From Sulfomarinibacter sp963733915 (GTDB lineage: Bacteria; Acidobacteriota; Thermoanaerobaculia; Thermoanaerobaculales; Sulfomarinibacteraceae), in NCBI GenBank assembly GCA_963733915.1, contig CAVTEP010000009.1, positions 1-64,000 on the forward strand: DNA of 64,000 nt. The letters are read 5' to 3'. A model generated the notes under the pieces. That model searched no databases and was not told the origin of the DNA. It worked only from the letters and a program-made list of their open reading frames with translations. The translations under genes and the position numbers were made by a program. Of the stretch, positions 8,847 to 18,138 are shown piece after piece; the stretch's first letter is position 1; each line of letters opens with the position of its first letter.

Positions 8847-9722
8847 TCATTCGGACAGATACTTCTTGAGGAACGCGACCGTTCTGCCCCACGCCAGATC
8901 CGCCGCGGCCTTGGAGTAACGGGCGGCGTTGGTGTCGTTGTTGAAGGCGTGGTTGGCGCCCTCGTAAACGAAGATCTCGAAGGTCTTGTGGTTGGCCTCG
9001 AGCGCCGCTACGTAGTCGTCGATGCCGGCGTTGATCCGCTCGTCGAGACCCGCGTACTGGAGGCACAGGGGGGCGGAGATTCGCGGCACCTGCTCGGCCG
9101 GCAACTGGCGCCCGTAGTAGGGCACCCCCGCCGCGAGCGCGGTGCCCGCCGCCGCGAGCTCGTTGACCATTCCGCCGCCCCAGCAGAATCCGATCGCGCC
9201 CACCTTGCCGGTGGAACCGGGGTGTGCCGCGAGGAACGGCACCATCGCCGCGAGTCTCGCGACGGTTGCATCCGGGTCGAGCTCGTAGATCATCTCGCGC
9301 GCCTTGTCCTCGTCCGCCGGCGTCCCGCCGACCGGTGACAGGGCATCGGGCGCGAAGGCCACGAAGCCCTCGAGCGCCATCCGCCGCGCGACGTCCCGGA
9401 TGTGCGGATTGAGGCCGCGGTTTTCATGGATGACAATCACGGCCGGCAGTTTCCCGTCAGCCTTCGGCCGGGCGAAATAGCCCGACATGGTCACCCCGTC
9501 CACCTCATAAGTCGCCGTCTCGGTGACCAACCGCTCGTCGTCCTCGGGCACCACCGCGGCCTCGGCATAGTTGTTCTGGAGCACCGGCACCAGCGCCGCG
9601 GCAGCCGCCGCACCGCCGGCTGCCCTGGCCAGCCGCTCCATGAACACCCGCCGGCTCATGGTGCCGTGGGTGAACTCGTCGTAAAGCTCGATCCACTCCT
9701 GCTTCAAATTCCGGTTCGTCAT
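8847..9722 (-). CDS. Dienelactone hydrolase family protein, Tat-type leader
   Basis: A 291-residue alpha/beta hydrolase of the dienelactone hydrolase family. The nucleophile elbow is GFCWGGG (C180), with D227 (AGLDERI) and H259 (GANHAF) completing a Cys-Asp-His triad. The N-terminus carries SRRVFMER (R24-R25) and an Ala-rich stretch, resembling a twin-arginine signal, so export to the periplasm is likely. The ATG overlaps the TGA of a 37-codon kinase remnant as ATGA, and the ribosome binding site (gaggagg) lies inside that remnant. It is thus co-translated downstream of a Ser/Thr kinase. Substrate unknown; the family hydrolyses dienelactones and related esters. Confidence 0.88.
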   Translation of the reverse strand: MTNRNLKQEWIELYDEFTHGTMSRRVFMERLARAAGGAAAAAALVPVLQNNYAEAAVVPEDDERLVTETATYEVDGVTMSGYFARPKADGKLPAVIVIHENRGLNPHIRDVARRMALEGFVAFAPDALSPVGGTPADEDKAREMIYELDPDATVARLAAMVPFLAAHPGSTGKVGAIGFCWGGGMVNELAAAGTALAAGVPYYGRQLPAEQVPRISAPLCLQYAGLDERINAGIDDYVAALEANHKTFEIFVYEGANHAFNNDTNAARYSKAAADLAWGRTVAFLKKYLSE

Positions 9723-9832
9723 TTCTCCTCCTCGAATTCCAGCTCTTCATTCCCGGCTCGCCACAACTCGCCCATTCCGCCGCCGCCGAGGGCGGCGGTC
9801 ACGCGGTAGTGGCCCAGCGTCGCACTAATCAT
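9719..9832 (-). pseudogene. 37-codon remnant of a Ser/Thr kinase gene (start and glycine loop only)
   Basis: The reverse strand reads MISATLGHYRVTAALGGG, then GMGELWRAGNEELEFEEEK and a stop. This is the characteristic start and ATP-binding loop of the kinases in this array, after which the kinase sequence ends. ATG 9830-9832 overlaps the TGA of the upstream kinase, and its TGA (9719-9721) overlaps the ATG of the dienelactone hydrolase gene, so both overlaps survived. It looks like a deleted kinase whose 5' end now bridges two genes; it may serve as a leader peptide for translational coupling. No function beyond that is implied. Confidence 0.75.
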
Positions 9833-12690
9833 TTCTGCGCCTCGATCGCCGCCGGCCAGTTGACGACCACGGTGACCGGTTCAGGTGGTGCGTTTTCGGC
9901 TGCTTCGACAACCAGGAAGCGTTGCCCGTCCGCGGTGACGTCGAAGCCCGGCCCGTTTGAGGTGAACCTGTGTCGGAACAGGGCCTGCGGCTGCCCGAAG
10001 GCAAGCCCGGCCCCCCGCTCTTCGACCGCGACCCCCATCATATCGCCTGCGGTATTGATATAGAGGATCTCGGCACCATCCCGACGCCAATTGGGGTAAC
10101 CTCCACCAGCCACCGAAACTTGCCATTTGCGGCCCGGTCCGGGGAAGGGCACCACGTAGACCTCCCACTCACCCGACTCGTTGGAGCCGTACGCCACCCA
10201 GCGACCGTCTGGGGAGAAGCGGCCGTCGTACTCGATGAATTCGCTCTCCAACCACGGCTGCGGCTCACCACCCTCGCCGATCGGCCATGTCAGGAGATCG
10301 ATGTTGTTGGGAGACTCCGACACCTGCCTCGCCATGAGGAGGACCTCGCCTGAGGGGTGCCAGGACAGCGGCCACGTTTCCTTGTCAAACTCGGCCAAAA
10401 TCTCGCCATCTCCGGAACCGCCGACCGCCTTGCGTTGTAGTGCGAACCGCTCCTTGCCGTCGGTCAGCCCCCACATGACATTCTCTCCATCGGGCGAGAA
10501 GACCGGAGCGTCGTCTCCGTCGGGGTTGAAGGTGAAGCGCGTCCTCAGCTTGCGATCGATCTCGACCACCCAGAGATCTCGGTTGTCGCCCTCGTCCGCC
10601 TCAATGTGGACCATGGCAGTGTCCTCGGCCGGCGACAAGCGCAGATTGTCGGTGAATCGAGCGGGCTCGCCAATGGTCTCCTGTATCGAACCGTCCCGTC
10701 CCCGCCAACGCAAGACGAGGTCCGCCGACAGAGTGCCACCCTGGAACGCAAGGACACCCGTCTGCGAAGCCGAAAAGACCGCCTGCGCAGTCCCAGTAGA
10801 GATCAGCACAACGGTATCGGCGATGGGAAAGGGCTCGCCCGATAGCTCGAGAGCATCCGAGTCGAAAGGCTGAGCCATCAATGTCTGTTCGCGGAGAAAG
10901 AGGAGATGCCCCGAGGCGTACTCCGCGGCCGCGGGCGAACGGACAATGGTTTTTTCCTCGCCGCCATCGAGGGACGCAGCGACAACCGCCTCCCCTTCCT
11001 GCGCCCCGGACGGAAACCTCGCGAGGTAGAGAAAGTGCTTCCCGTCGGGAAGAAAGCGCGGGTGGCGGTGGGAGTCGTCGCCGCGCTCTTGATCGAAGTT
11101 CGTCACGTCAACCGGTTCGCCGCCGAGCTGTGAGACGCGCTGGATCGGTTTGTCGGCTTCGGGTGCAAAGAGAATCACGCCTCCAGCGCTCCAGCTCCCG
11201 CCCTTGCCGTCGGGGGCATCGCACAGCGTCAGCGGCTGCCCCCCGGCCGCACTGACCTTTTTGAGCTTGCCGTCGGCGAAGAAGCCGAGGTTCTTGGAGT
11301 CCGGTGACCAGAAGGGGTACTGAGCGTTTTCGGTCCCGGCCAGAACGCGGGGCCGGACCTCGTCGAGCTCGCGCACGAAGATCCGGACCTGGCCATCGGC
11401 GTCCCAGGCGGCAAAGGCGAGTGACTGTCCATCGGGCGACACCACCACCGGCCCGGGTCGGTACGTGTCGAGCTGGTAGCCGCGACCCTCGGGTGGCGGC
11501 ACCTGGAAACGGATAGCGGTTCCGGCATCATTGCCCTTCGACAGCGAGCCAAGACCGAGCAGCAAAGCGGCGACCGCGGCCGTCAGCGCCAGGGCCCACG
11601 GCAGCGCCTTCTTCCAGGTCGGCTGCGGGGTAACATCCACGATTGCGCCCGAGGTTGGTCGATCGAACGCCTCGGGGTCGGCGCGGTACTCCTCAAGCAG
11701 AATGCGCGCATCGCCGATCGCCTGCAGCCTCTGTTTCGGTTTCTTCTTCAGGCAACGGGCGATGAGTTCGCGAACACGGACCGGGGAGTCATCGGGAAGG
11801 GCCTCGAGATCGACCTCGTCCTTGAGCACCGACGCCAGAACGTGCGAGACGGTCTCGCCCTCGAAGAGCTTGTGACCGGTCAGCATCTCCCAGAACACGA
11901 CACCGAATGACCAGATGTCGGCGCGGCGATCGGCCGCGATCCCCGCCGCCTGTTCGGGCGACATGTAGGCGGCGGTGCCGAGGATGATGCCCGCCGCGGT
12001 GGCGTGCGCCGTCAGGGTCGGCGACATGGAGAGATTCACCCCCGAGGTGTCGGCGTCCCACGCCTTGGCGAGCCCGAAGTCGAGCACCTTGACCGTTCCA
12101 TCGGGGCGGAGCTTGATGTTGGCGGGTTTGAGGTCACGGTGGACGATGCCCTGCTCGTGCGCCGCCTCCAAAGCCTCCGCGATCTGCAGCGCGATCGCGG
12201 TCGCTTCTTCTATCGGAATCGGTCCACGCTTGATCCGTTCAGAAAGGTCCTCGCCCTCCACGAGTTCCATCACCAGGAAGGTCGTCACGCCCGCTTCCGC
12301 GGGAAGTTCTGAGTTTTGAGTTTTGAGTTTTGAGTCCCCACCCAACCCACCCGGCACGCGGGACGCGTGCCCCACAAACCCTTCCTCATCAGCCTGGGTC
12401 CCTTGTGGGGCAGCCGTCCCGGCTGCCGGGCGGGTGGGTGCCGTTGTCACCGTTTCCAACCCGTAGAGGTGGGCGATGTTGGGGTGGTTGAGGCTCGCCA
12501 GCACCTTGGCCTCGCGCTCGAAGCGCGCCATCCGGTCAGGGTCTTTGGCGAACTCATCCGGCAGCACCTTGAGTGCCACCTGCCGCCCCAGCTTTTGGTC
12601 TTCGGCGCGCCACACCTCGCCCATCCCGCCGACGCCGAGGGCATCGACCACGCGGTAGTTGGAAAGGCTCATTCCCGGTTCGATGCTCAT
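9829..12690 (-). CDS. Ser/Thr protein kinase with PD40 beta-propeller sensor domain (array member 4)
   Basis: A 953-residue kinase: glycine loop GVGGMGEVW, catalytic K41, HRD 184-186, DFGLAKAW, GTAAYMSPEQAAG, a membrane segment (ALPWALALTAAVAALLLGL) and a PD40-type C-terminus (SPDGQSLAF, SPDGENVMW, SPDGRWVAYGSNESG). Start ATG at 12690 with gaggag about 8 bases upstream; an in-frame ATG six codons later is an alternative. Residues about 81-135, in the hinge where members 1 and 3 carry another repeat, are encoded by a low-complexity word element (12303-12441). This kinase uses somewhat different propeller sequence from members 1-3. Confidence 0.92.
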   Translation of the reverse strand: MSIEPGMSLSNYRVVDALGVGGMGEVWRAEDQKLGRQVALKVLPDEFAKDPDRMARFEREAKVLASLNHPNIAHLYGLETVTTAPTRPAAGTAAPQGTQADEEGFVGHASRVPGGLGGDSKLKTQNSELPAEAGVTTFLVMELVEGEDLSERIKRGPIPIEEATAIALQIAEALEAAHEQGIVHRDLKPANIKLRPDGTVKVLDFGLAKAWDADTSGVNLSMSPTLTAHATAAGIILGTAAYMSPEQAAGIAADRRADIWSFGVVFWEMLTGHKLFEGETVSHVLASVLKDEVDLEALPDDSPVRVRELIARCLKKKPKQRLQAIGDARILLEEYRADPEAFDRPTSGAIVDVTPQPTWKKALPWALALTAAVAALLLGLGSLSKGNDAGTAIRFQVPPPEGRGYQLDTYRPGPVVVSPDGQSLAFAAWDADGQVRIFVRELDEVRPRVLAGTENAQYPFWSPDSKNLGFFADGKLKKVSAAGGQPLTLCDAPDGKGGSWSAGGVILFAPEADKPIQRVSQLGGEPVDVTNFDQERGDDSHRHPRFLPDGKHFLYLARFPSGAQEGEAVVAASLDGGEEKTIVRSPAAAEYASGHLLFLREQTLMAQPFDSDALELSGEPFPIADTVVLISTGTAQAVFSASQTGVLAFQGGTLSADLVLRWRGRDGSIQETIGEPARFTDNLRLSPAEDTAMVHIEADEGDNRDLWVVEIDRKLRTRFTFNPDGDDAPVFSPDGENVMWGLTDGKERFALQRKAVGGSGDGEILAEFDKETWPLSWHPSGEVLLMARQVSESPNNIDLLTWPIGEGGEPQPWLESEFIEYDGRFSPDGRWVAYGSNESGEWEVYVVPFPGPGRKWQVSVAGGGYPNWRRDGAEILYINTAGDMMGVAVEERGAGLAFGQPQALFRHRFTSNGPGFDVTADGQRFLVVEAAENAPPEPVTVVVNWPAAIEAQK
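12303..12441. repeat. Word/C-rich repeat element translated in frame inside a kinase
   Basis: Tandem ttttgag words are followed by a C-rich arm (ccccacccaacccaccc), inner inverted pieces (gcacgcgggacgcgtgc; cagccgtcccggctg) and a G-rich arm (gggcgggtgggtg). This is the plan of the intergenic word elements elsewhere in the window, but here it is read through in the kinase frame as a linker between N-lobe and hinge. Confidence 0.7.
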
Positions 12691-12701
12691 GCAGTGACTC
12701 C

Positions 12702-15085
12702 TCAGTGCAGATATGTGGTGTTGAATCCGACGCGTTCCATGAGGGTCTGGAACCGTGGGTCATCCTCGTGCCCCGGCATGTAATAGGTCGGCACACCCGG
12801 CATGAAAACCGCCAGAACGGTGTGGGCGTCAACCGCGCGTTCGATCTCGTCGAGCAGGCGATCGGTGTCGCCGAGCCCGGCGTAGATGATCCCGTAGGCG
12901 AAGGGATCGACCTCCGTGTCCCTGGCAAATTCGTCGAGCGTCTGCAGCGCCGCCTCGGCGCGTTCCGTATCGCCGCACCTGCCGTAGGTGTAGCCCACCC
13001 ACGAGCGCGCGAGCGGGGTGTCGCCGCCGTGAAGCTGGGCCTCGGCGTCTTCGGCGGTCGCCAACGCCTCCTCACACTGGCTGTTGTCGGCGTAGGTCTT
13101 GGCGAGCTTGATATAGCCCCAGGTCCAGTTTGGGTTGAGATCCAGTGCGGCGCGGAACTCCGCCGCCGCCCGGTCGTACTCGCGCTTGCCCATCAGCGAA
13201 AAGGCCACCAGGTGGAAGGCGGACGGCGACAGGGGATCGAGTTCCTTCGCCGCCGTCGCCTGCTCGATCGCCTCGTCGAAGCGCCCGACAGCCGACAGAT
13301 AATAGGCGTAGGACGCGCGGGCGAAATCGCTGCCCGGGTTGAGCTCGACGGCTCGCTTGAGGTCGTTGTCGGCGCCCACCCAGTTCCACTCGAAGAGGTA
13401 CTTCCTTTCGGCCGATGCGGCGAGCGCCTCGGCCAGGCTTCCATCGATGGCCAACGCGTGATCCACGGCCGCCTTCGACAGCTCGAGGGCCTCCTCGCGT
13501 TCCATGACGCCGTGGAGAGCCTGGGTCATAAAGGCGTCGGCGAGACCCGCATAGGGTTCCGCGTAGCCGGGGTCCAGGGCGATGGCCTGTTGGAAGTGCC
13601 TCGACCGCCTTATGCATCTCCCTCGCCGAGCCGATAGTGAACCCTCGCCCCTGGAGATAGAGGCGGTGGGCCTCGGGGTCGACGGCGTACCTGCGCTCAA
13701 GGCTTTTTGCCGTGTCGGGAGACAACTCGATCCTGAGGGTCTGCGCAATGGTGTCCGTGAGCTCCTTCTCGATGGCCAGGACATCGGCCTGGTCACGGTC
13801 GAAGCGGCCGCCCCACAGCTGGTGGTTGTCGTTCACATCGACCAACTCGGCGCTCACCGCGAGCTGGGCGCCGCGCTGGACCAGACGACCCATCAATAGC
13901 GCCTGGACGCCGAGCTTGCGCCCGATCGCCTGCGGATCCTCCTCGCTGTCCTTGAAGGCGTAGGCGGAGCGGCGGGAGATCACCTTGAGCTCCGGTATCT
14001 GGGCCAGGGTGTTGATCAGGCCTTCGGTCAGCCCGTCACAGAGGTAGTCGGACTCGGTGTCTCCGGTGCCGTTCTCGAAGGGCAGCACGGCGATCGACCC
14101 GATGGCATCGCCACGCGAAGTCATCACATTGCCGCCAACGAAGAGGGCTGCGGCCAGGATGAGAGCCGCGGCGCCGATCAGGCCGTACCTCACCCACGGT
14201 TTCGACGCGCGAACCTGTCCGATCACCACGGCCGCACCGGAATCGGTGTCGCGCTTGAGGTTGTTGAGATCCACCGCGAGCTCACGGGCGCTCTGGATAC
14301 CGCCGGCCGGGTCCTTCTCCATGCATCTTGCGGATGATGCGCTCCAACTCGGGCGGCGATACCGGGCTCAGCTCGGAGACCGGCGTCGGTTCCGAGCGCA
14401 CGATCTCGGTGATGGTCTCGGTGGGTGTCGATCCCTGAAAGGGCAAACGGCCGGTAGCCATTTGATACAGAACCACTCCGGTGGAAAACAGATCGCTGCG
14501 GTGGTCGGCATTCTTGCCGAGGGCCTGCTCGGGGCTCATGTACTGAACCGTACCCATGACAACCCCGGGCTGCGTCATGGTCGCTGCGGTGCCTTCTGCA
14601 TCTCCCCCGACCGTCGGTTGGAGTTTGGCGAGACCGAAATCGAGGATCTTGAGACGACCCTCGGGAGTGACCATCAGGTTGGAGGGCTTGATGTCGCGGT
14701 GGGTGACGCCGTGGTCGTGGGCGGCGGCCAGGGCGTCTGCGAGCTGTGCGCCGAAACCAACGATCTCGGATGTCGTCGACGGCTGGCGTTCCATCCGGTG
14801 GCCGAGGTTCTCGCCGACGACGTGCTCCATCGCGATGAAATGAACGCCGTCGGCCTCACCGATGTCGTAAATGTGGGCGATCCCCGGGTGGTTGAGGGCC
14901 GATGCAGCGCGGGCTTCGTCTTCGAAGCGGCGACGGCGGTCCTCGCTCTCGGCCCGCGCCGGTGGCAGGGTCTTGAGCGCGACCGTCCGGCCGAGGCGAG
15001 TGTCGCGCGCCAGCCACACCTCTCCCATCCCGCCCTCACCGAGCTTGTCGGTGATCCGGAAGTGCGAAAGCGTCCTACCGATCAT
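12702..15085 (-). pseudogene. Ser/Thr kinase with TolB-like and TPR regions, interrupted by two single-base frameshifts
   Basis: Three frames add up to one protein. The kinase domain (MIGRTLSHFRITDKLGEG, HRDIKPSNLM, DFGLAKLQ, QYMSPEQALG) is followed after a +1 shift near 14320 by a membrane segment and a TolB-like region (IAVLPFENGTGDTESDYL). After a second +1 shift near 13597 come TPR repeats (FQQAIALDPGYAEPYAGLADAF and following). Removing one base at each site restores a continuous, family-typical architecture, so sequencing error is as likely as decay. It differs from the PD40 kinases upstream by having TPRs. The stop at 12702 lies 11 bases before the start of kinase member 4, consistent with co-transcription. 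Confidence 0.8.
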
Positions 15086-15299
15086 CTGCAGCTCCCCCGA
15101 TTGCGCAATGTGCTCTCCCGACCGGCTCGCCGCGGATTGCAGTCGCTCTCCTCGACGCCTCGCTCATGGCCCGGATCCGGTCGTGATTCGTCTGTTCGTC
15201 ACGATGAATGGACGACGAACACTATAACGCACTTGAGACGCAGCCGCATTTCACATATGAAACATTTTCTTGAAGACTGCAGGTCGGGTAGAGGGATAC

Positions 15300-17007
15300 T
15301 CAGTCTTCGAGGCGTCGGATCGCTAGCAAGGTCCGGTCATCGGGAAACGGTACGCCGCGGACGAAGTGGTAGAGATCCTCCTCGATGGAGGACAGGAGCT
15401 CCGCGACGGGTTCGTGGCGGTTTTTGACGCACACCTCGCGCAGGCGGTCGCCACCGTACTCCTCCTCCTCGGGGTTCTCGGGCTCCGTGATCCCGTCGGT
15501 GTAGAGCACGAGAGTGTCGCCGACCTCGAGATTTCGTTCGCCGGCGGTAAACACGCCCTCGGGGAGGATTCCGAGCGGCATGCCGGTCGACTCGAGCCAC
15601 TCGGTCTCGCCGTCGGCGCGCAACAGCAGCCCCGGGTTGTGGCCGGCGTTGCAGTAGCGCAACAGACCTGATTCCGGGCTCCACCGTCGCCAGAAACGAG
15701 GTCGCATACTTCTCCGGCGGTGTGCGCTCGAAGAGCAGGTGGGACACCGATCGGAAGATGTCCTCCACCGCCACGCCGTCGTGGATCGGACCCGCGGCCA
15801 GCGCCTCCAACGAGGCGGTCAGCAGCGATGCCGCGATGCCCTTGCCCGACACGTCCGAGAGCATCAGCACGATTTCGCTGCCGTCGTGCCGCAACTCGAC
15901 CTTGAAGAAGTCGCCGGAGACCCCCCGCGATGGGATGTTCCCCGCGGCGATGTCCCACCCGTCCACCTCCGGCAGCGAGTCCGGAAGCAGGCCGACCTGG
16001 ATCTCACGCGCCAGCGCCACCTCCTGTTCGAGGCGCCGCCGCTCCGCGGCCTCCTCGGCGAGATGGACGTTGCGGATGCGCATCGCCGCCACCGACGCCA
16101 GCGACGCCAGCAGCTCCATGTCCGCCTCTTCGAACTGGCGGACGGTCAGACGCGACCCGAGAACGATCAGCCCGAGCGCTCCGTCGGGATCGAGGAGTGG
16201 CGCGGCCACCAGCGACCGCACGCCGGCGTCGAGCAGGCTCATGGCCTCGTTGAAGCGCTCGTCGGTCTGCGCGTCCAGCACCAGCGCCGCCTGCCCATCT
16301 TCCACCACCTGCCTCATCAAGTTGGTGGAGAACAGGATCTCGGGGTCGCCCTTGCCCGTCGACCGGCTGGCCGCGCGATCGTAGCCCCCCTTGTCGTTGA
16401 GGAGGTAGATCGCCGCGTCCTCCGGGCGGAAGTGCTCGAATGCACGGTCCAGGATCAAATCGAGAAGGTCGCCCAGCGACATCGCCCGGTCGAGGGCCAG
16501 GTTGACCTCGGTCAGCAGTCGGAGGCGATCGGCGTAACGGCGCAGACCCTCGCCGGTCGGGGTGACCGAGTCGGTTCGAATCTCCTCCGGCTCCCGCAAC
16601 AGCTCGACCGCGGACCGGAAGATCGTGTGGCTGTCGTGACTGGTGACGGAGTGGCTCGAGCTGGGTACCGGTCGCGTCGCCTCACGCAGGGTCACCGTTG
16701 TGCTGCCAATCTGCATGATCGATCCGTGACCGAGTTTTGCCGGATCGTTGACCGGATGCCCGCCGAGAAGTATTCCGTTGCGCGAGCCCAGGTCCTCGAC
16801 ATACCAGGCCCCATTGTCGAGGTACAGACGGGCGTGCATCCGTGACATCGACCGGTCGGGAACCGTCAAATCGGCCTTGGACGACCGGCCGATGACAAAC
16901 GACTCACCGTCGAGCGCGTGGTCGAACGGCGATCCGTCCGTGGTCACCACGTGCACGATCATGGGCGGTATCTGAATTCCAGGCTTCGTCACGGCAGGCA
17001 ATATCAT
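15300..17007 (-). CDS. FHA-GAF-PP2C (SpoIIE-type) serine phosphatase, one apparent frameshift
   Basis: The N-terminal FHA domain (FVIGRSSKADLTV, SRMHARL, LGSRNGILLGG) binds phosphothreonine peptides. A GAF domain follows, at about 190-330. A PP2C_SIG phosphatase domain ends the protein (AREIQVGLLP, SGDFFKVELR, LSDVSGKGIAASL; then NAGHNPGLLLR, YTDGITEPEN, FPDDRTLLAIRR). The two halves of the phosphatase are in different frames; deleting one C of the ccc near 15683 joins ATVEPESGLLRYCNAGHN perfectly. Start taken at 17007; Met at 16962 (MIVHVVTTDG) is an alternative and neither has a strong ribosome site. Together with the kinase array this supplies the dephosphorylating arm of a Hanks-kinase network. 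Confidence 0.85.
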
Positions 17008-17050
17008 ACAACCATCAAATCAGAACTCGGAATCCGTCGAGCGGCGATCG

Positions 17051-17434
17051 TCAATTGCTCAGCCAGCGGATGGCTGCGCCGTGGCAGACGACCTCGGGCC
17101 CGGTACTCGGCACCCGCATTTCCTCCAAAGGGCGAACATGCCGCCCACACTCGATGATCACGACCGCATCGGCGTCAAGCGCCGCGGCATCCCGCCGCAG
17201 TCTCTTCTTGGCGGTATCGACGGCCTGCTCCACGGTGCCGGTCGACCCCATGAGCGGCACCCTGGCCTCGAGAAGGCCGCCCAACTCCTCGTACTGGCGA
17301 TTGGGGACCTGACCCGGTTCGTAAATCCTCACCTCTTTCTCCCACGCGTCGACATCGCTCGTGCTCGAACCCGAGCTCGAGCATCCTACCGTCACCACCA
17401 TCCACATGACTGCAAGTGCGACCAGTTTTTTCAT
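17051..17434 (-). CDS. Small predicted lipoprotein of unknown function
   Basis: About 127 residues. Start chosen at MKKLVALAVMWMVVTVGC because of the lipobox VTVGC and an aaaggaga ribosome site; upstream in-frame codons lack signal character. The mature part includes a Ser-rich linker and a small domain ending in DADAVVIIECGRHVRP and VVCHGAAIRW, with two cysteines. I do not recognise the family; it has the look of small envelope-stress or heavy-metal-binding-type lipoproteins. It is probably anchored in the periplasm. Confidence 0.75.
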   Translation of the reverse strand: MKKLVALAVMWMVVTVGCSSSGSSTSDVDAWEKEVRIYEPGQVPNRQYEELGGLLEARVPLMGSTGTVEQAVDTAKKRLRRDAAALDADAVVIIECGRHVRPLEEMRVPSTGPEVVCHGAAIRWLSN

Positions 17435-17635
17435 GACCGTCTCCTTTGTGCTCACCGGGACCTTGGGTCGGGTCGATCGGGGAATGTCGGGGACCAGACG
17501 ACGTTTGAATGTAGCAGATGTGCCGGGTGGCACCGGATCGACAGCCTCAAAGAGTCAACACCATTGACAGCCCGACACTCAAATATGAGAATACCCGCTC
17601 GTTGATCGGTATTCCGATCGCTCGAGGAGAACCGC

Positions 17636-17976
17636 ATGCCCCTGTACGAGTATCGCTGCCGGAAATGTGACGCCCGTTTTGAACGGCTCGAAAAGGCGTC
17701 CGAGCCCACCGACCGTTCGTGCCCCGAGTGCGGGGGAGTCGCGCGGCGTCTGATCGGCGCTCCGGCCCTCCAGTTCAAGGGCAGCGGGTGGTACATCAAC
17801 GATTACGGAAGCGGAAAAGGCTCACAGACCGCCGACGCCGAAACCTCGTCACCGTCCGCCGCCGACCATCCACCGACAAGAAAACCGATGCGAAGACCGA
17901 CAAAAAGGCCGACGCGAAACCTGAAAAGAAGGCCGACTCGAAACCGGAGAAGAAAACCGATACCAAGGTCGCGTGA
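17636..17976 (+). CDS. FmdB-type zinc ribbon protein with Lys-rich tail (apparent frameshift)
   Basis: Begins MPLYEYRCRKCDARFERLEK, then SCPECGG: the two CxxC pairs of the FmdB/CxxC_CXXC_SSSS zinc-ribbon family, followed by the family motif FKGSGWYINDYG. The usual tail is low complexity and charged. Here the tail DKKTDAKTDKKADAKPEKK, continuing to KKTDTKVA, sits in the -1 frame relative to the start, so one base is probably missing near 17865. Without the shift the protein would end at 17980 with an Arg/Pro tail. ATG at 17636 is preceded by gaggag. Molecular role unknown. Confidence 0.8.
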
Positions 17977-17984
17977 GTGAATTA

Positions 17985-18138
17985 GGAATGAGGAATGAGG
18001 AATGAGGAATTCCCCTCCACCCTCCCACTCTCTGTTGATGCCCCGGGGAGGTGGGCGGCATTCCTAATTCCTCATTCCTAATTCCTCATTCCTCATTTCT
18101 CGTTCCTGACTCTTCCTAATGCCTCATTCCTAATTCGG
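17985..18138. repeat. Word/C-rich hairpin element between convergent genes
   Basis: The left side has tandem ggaatga/ggaatta words, then ccccccaccc-like C-rich sequence. The right side has ggggaggtgggcggc, then attcctaattcctcattcc words in the opposite orientation. The element fills the gap between the FmdB-type gene and hslO, which converge, and the last hslO codons and its TAG (18116-18118) lie in the right-hand word array. It could act as a bidirectional transcription end. Confidence 0.75.

Noticed and set aside
14282..14325. Programmed +1 frameshifting between kinase and TolB-like parts
   Set aside because: No slippery sequence or stimulatory stop arrangement seen, and similar +1 events occur in many unrelated genes here, so error is simpler.
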